Of a stretch of 24,776 nt of DNA, positions 14,760 to 21,482 are shown in pieces (position 1 is the first letter of the stretch; each line of letters begins with the position of its first letter). The DNA lies in the NCBI GenBank assembly GCA_035631115.1, contig DASQJJ010000078.1, positions 1-24,776 on the forward strand, written 5' to 3'. The DNA is from DASQJJ01 sp035631115 (GTDB taxonomy: Bacteria > Patescibacteriota > Microgenomatia > Levybacterales > UBA12049). The translations under genes were made by a program, and so were the position numbers. The notes beneath the pieces are model-generated. The model had not been told where the DNA came from and did no database searches. It saw nothing but the letters and a program-made list of their open reading frames with translations.

Positions 14760-15518
14760 ATGAAACAAGATGCTTCAACAATCCGTTTGGATAAATTCTT
14801 AAGTAATGCAGGAATTATTTCTCGACGCGGAGTAAAGCATTTTCTCAAAGAAAATGAAGTTACTGTAGATGGAAAACGCTTTACCGAATCCGGAACACGG
14901 GTCGAAGCAACTTCAGAGGTTTTGATAAATGGGAAAAAAGTAAGTAAGCCTGGCTTTGTATACTTTCTACTCAATAAACCAATTGGCATTATTTCCAGCA
15001 CTAATGACGAATTTGCCAGAGATACAGTTGTGTCTTTAGTTGATACGAATGAGCGAATATATCCTGTTGGAAGACTCGACAAAGAAACTCACGGACTTGT
15101 TTTACTAACCAATGATGGCGAGCTAACACATAAGTTAATTCATCCAAAATACCATGTGCCAAAAGTGTATCGGCTTTTAATTAATGGTAAGCCAACACAA
15201 CATCAATTAGAACAATTTCGTATGGGGGTATTTCTACGAGACGGCATAACACTCCCTGCAGAAGTGACAGTTGTTAAGACTGTCCTGCCGGGCGGGAGCC
15301 GGGATTCAAATCAAATTCAAACTATTCTCGAAGTAACTCTTCATGAAGGACGCAATCGACAAATTCGTCGCATGTGTGAAGAAGTAGGACTAGAGCTAGT
15401 AGATTTGGAAAGAACTGCCTTCGGCCCATTACGATTGGGAGAATTGGAACGAGGAGAATACAGAGCTTTATCTAAAAAAGAAATTCAAAGCCTTAAAGAC
15501 GCTGTTATAAAACCTTAA
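14760..15518 (+). CDS. RsuA/RluB-family rRNA pseudouridine synthase
   Basis: A 252-residue enzyme that isomerises uridine to pseudouridine in rRNA. An N-terminal S4 RNA-binding domain (about 7-53: IRLDKFLSNAGIISRR) is followed by the catalytic domain with YPVGRLDKETHGLVLLTNDG (101-120, catalytic Asp107) and the C-terminal LHEGRNRQIRRMCE segment typical of RsuA/RluB/RluE/RluF. The closest textbook member would be RluB (23S U2605) or a Gram-positive RluB-like enzyme, but the target base cannot be read from sequence. Its start is placed by the extended -10 box. It is divergent from the nuclease gene across 40 bp, and its stop codon touches the -35 of the next permease gene. Confidence 0.93.
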   Translation: MKQDASTIRLDKFLSNAGIISRRGVKHFLKENEVTVDGKRFTESGTRVEATSEVLINGKKVSKPGFVYFLLNKPIGIISSTNDEFARDTVVSLVDTNERIYPVGRLDKETHGLVLLTNDGELTHKLIHPKYHVPKVYRLLINGKPTQHQLEQFRMGVFLRDGITLPAEVTVVKTVLPGGSRDSNQIQTILEVTLHEGRNRQIRRMCEEVGLELVDLERTAFGPLRLGELERGEYRALSKKEIQSLKDAVIKP

Positions 15519-15547
15519 TTGCCTCTGTTCTACAGCTGTTGTATGCT
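15519..15547 (+). promoter_or_regulatory. promoter of EamA permease 1
   Basis: TTGCCT (15519-15524) begins directly after the preceding stop codon. A 17-bp spacer and TATGCT (15542-15547) follow, ending 6 nt before the ATG at 15554. It rules out the in-frame TTG at 15539. Confidence 0.5.
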
Positions 15548-15553
15548 ACAAGC

Positions 15554-16417
15554 ATGTCTTTTATTCTTTTTGCGTGGATTGCTTCAATTGGCTATGCCCT
15601 GGTTATTCTTGGTACAAAAGTAACCAGCAAACATTCTATTAAAAACCCTTGGCTTTTTAATTTTTTGTATAATGCAGGACTTCTTGTAACAACTATACCT
15701 ATAGCACTTTTTAACCATGCAGGCATTCCCTCTCATTGGGAATTTATTATTGCAACAGGATTTTTGTATGCTGCCTCAACAATGTGTTTTATCTTGTCAA
15801 TTTATAAATTAGACGTTTCAACAATCTCCCCTCTTTTTAATTTTCGCATTGCTTTTTCTGTAGTTCTTACAGCACTTCTTATTCATGAAATCCTCCCCGA
15901 ATGGAAATACTTGCTTATTACTGTCATTTTTGTCTTTGGACTATTCACCACAATAGATGAAAGATTGCATATAAAAAGCTTTTTTCAAAAGCCTGTTGCG
16001 ATAGCACTCCTTGGAATGATTTTTACTTCTCTAGGGGCAATCACAACTAACAGAGCTCTTCTTGTAGATAATTATTGGACAGTATCTTTGTGGGCACCAT
16101 TTTTTACGGTACTTTTCTTAGGACTTCTTTTCCCAAAGTTTGTGCAAGATGGAAAAAAACTTGTCGGAAATCAGGTAGTAACCATGCTCTGTATTGGGCT
16201 ACTTGATACCATTGCAACTTTTGCTGCAAATAGAGCATATCGGGATAATGTGGCAATAAGTAGTGTTATTATTTCTCTTCCAATATCTATGTTTATTGCT
16301 GCAGCATTTTCTTTTTTCGCCCCACAACTCTTGGAGAAGCATACTGTAAAAGTGTATATTATCCGTTTTGTTGCAGCAGGTCTTATGATAGGTGCAGCAC
16401 TTAAGCTTTCCCAGTAA
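15554..16417 (+). CDS. EamA/DMT-family permease 1
   Basis: A 287-residue membrane protein with ten hydrophobic helices in two five-helix halves, as in drug/metabolite transporters of the EamA type. The end of the first half has the typical pattern of acidic residue after a helix (IHEILPEWKYLL, around 112-123). Family members export small metabolites, amino acids or drugs, or move sugars; substrate cannot be told. It is the most divergent of the three DMT permeases in this region. It is a single-gene unit with its own promoter, convergent with the HEAAH protein gene at a 2-bp gap. Confidence 0.82.
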   Translation: MSFILFAWIASIGYALVILGTKVTSKHSIKNPWLFNFLYNAGLLVTTIPIALFNHAGIPSHWEFIIATGFLYAASTMCFILSIYKLDVSTISPLFNFRIAFSVVLTALLIHEILPEWKYLLITVIFVFGLFTTIDERLHIKSFFQKPVAIALLGMIFTSLGAITTNRALLVDNYWTVSLWAPFFTVLFLGLLFPKFVQDGKKLVGNQVVTMLCIGLLDTIATFAANRAYRDNVAISSVIISLPISMFIAAAFSFFAPQLLEKHTVKVYIIRFVAAGLMIGAALKLSQ

Positions 16418-16419
16418 AA

Positions 16420-17067
16420 TTATTTCGTATTTTCTACTGTATCCTTTTCTAATACTATCCATTCCCCAGGAGTAAGAGTGGTCGTACTATCTGGTGGTTT
16501 ATTATGTTTTTCTACTAAACCTTCAGGCAAAAGTACTTCACCATTTCTAGACCGGCGCATGTATAAATTTGTCTCTCCATCTTTTCCTTTTAGGTGAATT
16601 GCAACATCCCAAATACCTTGTCTTTCGTCATCTACTTCTTTATGTACCTCATCAACATCTTTTTGTCCTATCGTACCCTCTTCTTGCAAGCGACTAGCCA
16701 CAGCATACATATAGTCATGTCTCCCTGCCAAAAGAGAAATAGCAGAACCTATTGCAGCATCAGGGTCTATCCCCAAGCCATATTTAGTTACTGCTCTATC
16801 ATGACTTGTGCCATCAAATCCCAATGCCTCTGCTGCCATTGCAGCTGCTGCTGTCATAACAACAGGATAGGTAGCACCCAAGTACTCCGACGTACCAACA
16901 ATTGTTGCGCTAAAAATTTGTCCTGCAGCTTCTACATGCGCTGCTTCGTGAAGTGCTGTCTGTCCTGGAGGAGTACGTCTTTTATAAAGCTTGGAGACAC
17001 TAATACTAATACCACGCTCGGTGGTTTTGGTGGTATCCACTCTCATGGTCACGGGTAACCGTTCCAT
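16420..17067 (-). CDS. stand-alone HEAAH protein, FtsH-peptidase (M41)-like
   Basis: A 215-residue protein. The central region carries TALHEAAHVEAA (38-49), a zincin HExxH motif. Ala-rich AAAAMAAEALGFDGTSHDRA (73-92) follows, which resembles the helix and the third-ligand Asp (Asp90) of the M41 peptidase of FtsH. The following LLAGRHDYMYAVASRLQEEGTIGQKDVDEV also matches FtsH-like helical packing. No AAA ATPase domain, signal peptide or membrane helix is present, so it would be a soluble, ATPase-free relative. The C-terminal 70 residues look like a separate beta-rich tail. It is known that short M41-like proteins exist outside FtsH; whether this one is proteolytic is unproven. ATG 17067 lies 9 nt from a good promoter. 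Confidence 0.68.
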   Translation of the reverse strand: MERLPVTMRVDTTKTTERGISISVSKLYKRRTPPGQTALHEAAHVEAAGQIFSATIVGTSEYLGATYPVVMTAAAAMAAEALGFDGTSHDRAVTKYGLGIDPDAAIGSAISLLAGRHDYMYAVASRLQEEGTIGQKDVDEVHKEVDDERQGIWDVAIHLKGKDGETNLYMRRSRNGEVLLPEGLVEKHNKPPDSTTTLTPGEWIVLEKDTVENTK

Positions 17068-17076
17068 AGCAGCCAG

Positions 17077-17105
17077 AGTATACTGCGTTTATATTGGTAA
17101 AACAA
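17077..17105 (-). promoter_or_regulatory. promoter of the HEAAH protein gene
   Basis: TTGTTT (17100-17105), a 17-bp spacer and TATACT (17077-17082) end 9 nt before the ATG at 17067. Confidence 0.6.
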
Positions 17106-17121
17106 TATATGTGCTTTTTTG

Positions 17122-17130
17122 TGATAAGAT
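17122..17130 (+). promoter_or_regulatory. extended -10 promoter of EamA permease 2
   Basis: TG-A-TAAGAT ends 9 nt before the ATG at 17140. No -35 of quality is seen. The same TAAGAT extended -10 occurs at the PD-(D/E)XK nuclease. Confidence 0.45.
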
Positions 17131-17139
17131 TGGTTTTAC

Positions 17140-18006
17140 ATGAGAAATATGCATATTAGTAAAGGACTCCTATTTTCGCTAAGTCTTTCTTCTCTCTGGG
17201 CTTGCTCTATTGTCCTTACAAGATTTGTTTTGAAAACTGGAGAAAATCCCTTAAATCTTACTGCTTGGATAGGAATTGCAACACTTTTGCCTTGGTTTTT
17301 TATTTTTCGAAAACATGCGAAGGCATTTGCACAACTTACAAAAAAGCATATTGCCCTTCTTATTTTTATTGGTGTTTCGGGGTCCTTAGGTGTAGATTAT
17401 GTTGAATCTTTAGCTTTGGCAAATTCTCCTGCAGCAAATTTTGCATTTTTGTATCGTACTATTGTTGTTTTTACTATTATCCTTGCATGGATTTTTTTTA
17501 AAGAAAAGATTACGTGGCCAAAACTATTTCTAACAGTATTTATCTTATTTGGGTCATATCTTCTTATTACCAACGGTAAAGGGATATCATTTACTATTGG
17601 AGATTTTTACACAATTTTAATGGCTTTCTGCGCAGCATTTATTTTTAACATTTTAGTAAAACATACCGTTGCGCATATGCATCCAGATTTAAGTGGATCT
17701 TCTATTGCTATTATATCTTCTATTTGTATATTTTTGACCGCTCTTCTAGCTGGTGTTTTGGTTATCCCTCATAATATCCCACTTATTATTTTAATTGCTC
17801 TTATAGGAATCGCCACAACTATGTCACGCAACAGGGCATACAAGAATGCGTCTGCATCTTTTGTTACGATGATTGTTTCTATAACGCCGCTTTTTGTCTC
17901 TTTGCTTTCTTACTTTTTTCTTCATGAAAGCTTAGGACTTATTGAAACAATTGGAGGATTAATAATTGTCGGAACAATTATTTTGGTAGAATATTTACAA
18001 ATATAA
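17140..18006 (+). CDS. EamA/DMT-family permease 2
   Basis: A 288-residue ten-helix DMT permease with two EamA repeats. It is a clear paralogue of permease 3 (18570-19421). Both have SKG near the start, an S-P-A-x-N-x-x-F-L-x-R-T stretch at the end of helix 3, F-x-E-K after helix 4, GSY-L-x-TNG followed by GDF-x-T-L at mid-protein, and SxTPxFVS...ESL...GG in the last helices. Substrate is unknown. A second ATG (17149) gives MHISKG and aligns better with permease 3, so the first three codons are doubtful. Its stop codon abuts that of the convergent hydrolase gene with no spacer. Confidence 0.83.
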   Translation: MRNMHISKGLLFSLSLSSLWACSIVLTRFVLKTGENPLNLTAWIGIATLLPWFFIFRKHAKAFAQLTKKHIALLIFIGVSGSLGVDYVESLALANSPAANFAFLYRTIVVFTIILAWIFFKEKITWPKLFLTVFILFGSYLLITNGKGISFTIGDFYTILMAFCAAFIFNILVKHTVAHMHPDLSGSSIAIISSICIFLTALLAGVLVIPHNIPLIILIALIGIATTMSRNRAYKNASASFVTMIVSITPLFVSLLSYFFLHESLGLIETIGGLIIVGTIILVEYLQI

Positions 18007-18573
18007 CTACAGAATTTTTTCTAATTCTTCAAAAAGTTGAGGAAATTTCGTCCATCCACTTTCTGCGTTAAGGTGTCCTGCATTGGGGATAAAATGCATG
18101 TCTACGCCAAATTGCTTGGCAATTTCTTTCCCGTTGGCCATGTCTATATAGGGATCGTTATCTGAGTGCCATACAGCAAAATGCTGTGTACTATTTTTTA
18201 TTTTCTCCCAATTAAAGTCAAACCCACTAAAAGCAAAGTCTCCGTCATAATACCTAATTGGACGGATACCCACTGGAGATGAAACAAAAAAAGCAGCATA
18301 TGCAGGTTTTTCTAACCTTTCCAATACTCGAAGAAGAAAAAGTCCACCCAGACTATGACCAATAAAAATTGTATCCTCATTAATATATTCTTTATATGTA
18401 TCTAGAATAGCAAGCCAGCTTTCCAAGGACTGACCAACTGGCGTTGGAAATTGTGGAACAATAACCTGAAGACCTTTTTGCTCAAGTTTTTCTTTTAACC
18501 AAGGAAACCAATTACCAGTTGCCTTACCTCCTGTCCCATGGAAAATAAAAACACTTCTGTTTTGCATACTCAT
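18007..18573 (-). CDS. RBBP9/YdeN-like alpha/beta serine hydrolase
   Basis: A 188-residue small alpha/beta hydrolase of the RBBP9/YdeN type. It starts with the HGTGGKATGNWFPW oxyanion region (12-25). The nucleophile elbow is GHSLGG (72-77, Ser74). The acid is in SDNDPY (137-142) and the base in NAGHLNAESG (164-173, His167), which together make a complete triad in the order of the family. No signal peptide is present. Natural substrates of the family are poorly known, with peptidase or esterase activities reported. Its ATGA overlaps the end of permease 3 by 4 bp, so the two are translated together from one mRNA. Confidence 0.9.
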   Translation of the reverse strand: MSMQNRSVFIFHGTGGKATGNWFPWLKEKLEQKGLQVIVPQFPTPVGQSLESWLAILDTYKEYINEDTIFIGHSLGGLFLLRVLERLEKPAYAAFFVSSPVGIRPIRYYDGDFAFSGFDFNWEKIKNSTQHFAVWHSDNDPYIDMANGKEIAKQFGVDMHFIPNAGHLNAESGWTKFPQLFEELEKIL

Positions 18574-19421
18574 ATTCGGAGTTTTGTCACCAAGGCACCT
18601 GCAGCAACAATAAGAAATCCTCCAACAAATTGTAAGACAGATAACGATTCACCAAGGAGAAAAATTGCCATAATCGAGACAAAAACAGGAGTAAATGAAT
18701 ACACCATGGTTACTGCAGATGCAGAAAGGTATCTATAGGCATAAAAGCGAAGCATTGCCAAAATGAGAAATGTTATAGCAAGGAGAATAATAAGCAGTAA
18801 GTTATCTGGAACATAAATCCCATTGTTTATTGCAGCAATAACAAATAAGGGCAACACAGCTATCAGGAATGCTGCCGAAGCACTAAGATTGCTTGACATT
18901 CTCTGCGTTGCTGCTTTTCCCAAAACATTATTGCCAATTGCAAGAAGCATTGCCTCAAGAAGAGTAAAGAAATCACCTTTAGAAAAAGCTAAATGTTGGC
19001 CATTGGTTGTTAAAAAATATGATCCAACAATAATAACACCAACTAACAATACTTTCGCCTTTGTTAGCTTTTCTCCAAGGAAAAAATAAGCAAAAACAAC
19101 GGTAAAAAGAGTGACTGTGCGAATAAGAAATGAGTAATTAACAGCAGGAGAGAATTTTAATGCAAAATATTCTGTTAATCCAATACCAACTCCGCTAATT
19201 ATCCCCATCGCTAGAAGTATCAGCTTATGATTTTTCGGTGTTTTAATAAATTCATGACGATGCTTTAAGAAGAGAAAAAGAAAAAAGGGTAATTCAAGAA
19301 GAGTTGTCCAGAAAGACAAGTTATATACGTTACCTCCTTCACGAAGGAGAATTCGAGTAATTATTATAGCAACTGCCCAGGCAATTGCAGCTGCGAATGC
19401 AAGCAAAAATCCTTTACTCAT
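18570..19421 (-). CDS. EamA/DMT-family permease 3
   Basis: A 283-residue ten-helix DMT permease with two EamA halves, paralogous to permease 2 (17140-18006; see shared motifs there). It is the first gene of a two-gene unit with the RBBP9-like hydrolase (4-bp ATGA overlap), so exported or imported substrate and hydrolase may be linked. The ATG at 19421 is placed by a -10 box 6 nt upstream. Confidence 0.83.
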   Translation of the reverse strand: MSKGFLLAFAAAIAWAVAIIITRILLREGGNVYNLSFWTTLLELPFFLFLFLKHRHEFIKTPKNHKLILLAMGIISGVGIGLTEYFALKFSPAVNYSFLIRTVTLFTVVFAYFFLGEKLTKAKVLLVGVIIVGSYFLTTNGQHLAFSKGDFFTLLEAMLLAIGNNVLGKAATQRMSSNLSASAAFLIAVLPLFVIAAINNGIYVPDNLLLIILLAITFLILAMLRFYAYRYLSASAVTMVYSFTPVFVSIMAIFLLGESLSVLQFVGGFLIVAAGALVTKLRI

Positions 19422-19427
19422 CAGGTA

Positions 19428-19436
19428 AGTATAGCA
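19428..19436 (-). promoter_or_regulatory. extended -10 promoter of permease 3 and hydrolase
   Basis: TG-C-TATACT ends 6 nt before the ATG at 19421, predicting a leaderless transcript. There is no clear -35. Confidence 0.5.
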
Positions 19437-19487
19437 AATATAACTAGTACTGAGCTACTATTCCATGATGCAACTAGTAATTCCCTC

Positions 19488-19516
19488 TTGTAAAAAAGGC
19501 TAATTCTTTCTACTCT
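19488..19516 (+). promoter_or_regulatory. promoter of the L,D-transpeptidase operon
   Basis: TTGTAA (19488-19493), a 17-bp spacer and TACTCT (19511-19516) end 8 nt before the ATG at 19525. The -35 and its context (CTCTTGTAAA) closely match the PRPP-synthetase-like promoter. Confidence 0.5.
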
Positions 19517-19524
19517 AGATAGAG

Positions 19525-20247
19525 ATGGTAAAAAAGTCCGCTTCATCAAAAAGCAAGAAAAAAAGAGGAATTTTGCATTTTGCAAGAAAATACCTTTTCT
19601 TTTTTGTGGTTGCACTTGTATTTTTTACAGGGACCCTCGTAGCATTCAAGCTAAGCAGCACACAACCTACATGCGCCAACTCCAAATCCTGCGCCACAGA
19701 TCTCTCTGAAAAAATCGAGAATAATGCAACAGGCATTTTCCAGGGTAAAAAAGTAATTCCACCAAAAATTGATTCTTCCCAGGTAATCTCGAAACCTGTT
19801 TTGGGTGCAACAACACAAAAAGAAGAAAAACATATTTATGTTGACTTAGCAGTACAAAAACTTTACGCATATGAAGGAAAAAAACTTTTCTTTACTACCC
19901 TAGTTGCTACAGGGAAATGGGGTAAGACACCAACAGGAAATTTTCATATTTGGGAAAAGTTGGTCTCAACTCGCATGACAGGGGGAGAAGGAGCAGATGC
20001 ATACGATTTGCCGAATGTCCCTTGGGTAATGTATTTCTACCATGACTTTGGGCTTCACGGCGCATATTGGCATGATAATTTTGGTCATACCATGAGTCAT
20101 GGATGTGTGAATATGAGACAAGTTGATGCAAAGACTATTTTTGAATGGGCGGACGGGCCAAGTGGCGATCAATTAGGGACAGCGGTGTCAATTTGTGACT
20201 CCATTACGAAAAGCATGCAATGTATTCAAAATAATCCAGTTAACTGA
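19525..20247 (+). CDS. L,D-transpeptidase (YkuD family)
   Basis: A 240-residue, membrane-anchored cell-wall enzyme. After a basic, Lys/Ser-rich cytoplasmic tail, one helix (about 23-41) anchors it and a linker follows. The YkuD domain (about 102-225) starts KHIYVDLAVQKLYAYEG. It contains the GKTPTGNFHI segment, His178 in LHGAYWH and the catalytic SHGCVNMR (191-198, Cys194). Such enzymes make meso-DAP 3-3 crosslinks or attach proteins to peptidoglycan and resist most beta-lactams. It is the first gene of an operon: the next ATG lies 1 bp after the stop codon. A complete active site makes the call firm. Confidence 0.93.
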   Translation: MVKKSASSKSKKKRGILHFARKYLFFFVVALVFFTGTLVAFKLSSTQPTCANSKSCATDLSEKIENNATGIFQGKKVIPPKIDSSQVISKPVLGATTQKEEKHIYVDLAVQKLYAYEGKKLFFTTLVATGKWGKTPTGNFHIWEKLVSTRMTGGEGADAYDLPNVPWVMYFYHDFGLHGAYWHDNFGHTMSHGCVNMRQVDAKTIFEWADGPSGDQLGTAVSICDSITKSMQCIQNNPVN

Positions 20248-20248
20248 T

Positions 20249-20896
20249 ATGACAACAATACGTAAAATAGAATTAGAATCCGTATCGCTTTTTCTTTTAG
20301 CAACTATTTTTGGTGTTGTATTTGCAATGTACTACAATCATAGTGCAAAACCACGTAGTGTATTCTCTCTTCCTGTCATGGATGTATTTGCAACACCCAC
20401 TCCCACTCCACCTCCTACTCCAAAAGTAGAAACCTTTTCCAATGTTTCTCCAGATGGTACAAAAAAACTTACTATGACTGTAACGCCACACGCAACAACA
20501 AGCAAGACCTACGCATTCTCTGTATCTAATGCAGATGAGTCAAATCCACAAAGTATTTATTCCATTAATCTTCCCATTGATGAAACAATGAACATTCCCT
20601 TTAACGCTTTTTCTCCCGATGACAAATTTCTTTTTCTTGAGCACAACACAAGAGATGGAAACGAAGCATTTGTTTTTCGGGCAAGTGGTGACCCCATGAC
20701 AGACACCAAACAATATTTTAATGCCCCCGCAATTTTTATTGCTCATCAAACAGGAAATACATATCAAGAAACAACAGGGTGGGCATCTGAGACTCTTCTT
20801 ATTATCAATACTACACTCAGCAATGGAGATAAGGGTCCATCGTATTGGCTAGAAGTGCCAAGCAAGGCAGTTATTCAACTCTCCACGCAGTTCTAA
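20249..20896 (+). CDS. membrane-anchored extracytoplasmic protein, unknown
   Basis: A 215-residue protein. An N-terminal helix (about 11-28) is followed by a Pro-Thr linker (ATPTPTPPPTPK, about 46-57) and an exported, mainly beta domain. Two segments, NVSPDGTKKLTM and FSPDDKFLFLE, resemble single blades of PD40/WD40-type beta-propellers, but the domain is too short for a full propeller. A lone beta-sheet domain or part of an oligomeric propeller is possible. No catalytic motif. The start at 20249 is chosen over an upstream in-frame start inside the transpeptidase gene because of the 1-bp operon spacing. Its placement between an L,D-transpeptidase and a membrane hydrolase points to envelope work. 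Confidence 0.7.
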   Translation: MTTIRKIELESVSLFLLATIFGVVFAMYYNHSAKPRSVFSLPVMDVFATPTPTPPPTPKVETFSNVSPDGTKKLTMTVTPHATTSKTYAFSVSNADESNPQSIYSINLPIDETMNIPFNAFSPDDKFLFLEHNTRDGNEAFVFRASGDPMTDTKQYFNAPAIFIAHQTGNTYQETTGWASETLLIINTTLSNGDKGPSYWLEVPSKAVIQLSTQF

Positions 20897-20900
20897 TTGT

Positions 20901-21476
20901 ATGACAGGACGTACGCACGATTTAGCAGCATTTAGCGCAATTACCTATATTGTTGCCACAACGCCACTTATTCATATGAGTCTAGCAACAGGACTCTGTG
21001 CATTTACCGCCAATCTTATTGGAGGGCTTACTCCAGATATAGATCAACCAACTGCAGATTTATGGCACAAATTGCCAGGAGGGACTTTTTATAGCCGCTT
21101 TGTAACTCCTTTTATGGGTGGGCACAGATTTATCTCACATTCAATTGTTGGCATTGTCCTTTTTGGATTTATTGCACGATTTATATTACAGTTAATGAGT
21201 CATTCCCTTTTAGTAAATATGGATATTGTATGGTGGTCTTTTATGATTGGGTATATCTCACATTTAGTCATGGATACATTCACGAGGGAAGGAGTTCCAT
21301 GGTTTTTCCCAATTCCTTTAAAGCTTGGCATTCCCCCAGTTTCATTTCTAAGAATCAAAACAGGAGGAATTATTGAAAAGTATATTATATTTCCAGGAAT
21401 TATTCTTTTTACAGGATTTGTTATTTACAGTAAATATGGGCATCTGCTTCTTTTTGTTCACAGTTTTATGCGGTAA
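20901..21476 (+). CDS. YdjM-like membrane-bound metal-dependent hydrolase (PF04307)
   Basis: A 191-residue polytopic protein of the YdjM/DUF457 group (LexA-controlled inner-membrane hydrolase-like). Metal-site motifs are T-H-D near the start (residues 5-7), GGLTPDIDQP (40-49), GGHRFISHS (about 74-82) and HLVMDTFTREGVPWFFP (about 114-130), in the order usual for the family. Roughly four helices carry them. The reaction is unsettled in the family; a phospholipid or lipid-linked substrate is often supposed. It is the last gene of the operon, 4 bp after the previous stop, and ends 6 bp from the convergent GT2/GT-C gene. Confidence 0.82.
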   Translation: MTGRTHDLAAFSAITYIVATTPLIHMSLATGLCAFTANLIGGLTPDIDQPTADLWHKLPGGTFYSRFVTPFMGGHRFISHSIVGIVLFGFIARFILQLMSHSLLVNMDIVWWSFMIGYISHLVMDTFTREGVPWFFPIPLKLGIPPVSFLRIKTGGIIEKYIIFPGIILFTGFVIYSKYGHLLLFVHSFMR

Positions 21477-21482
21477 ATCAAT

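Noticed and set aside
14720..15082. N-terminal extension of the PD-(D/E)XK nuclease
   Set aside because: It would be antisense to the S4 and catalytic parts of the pseudouridine synthase; the promoter and motif order place the start at 14719.
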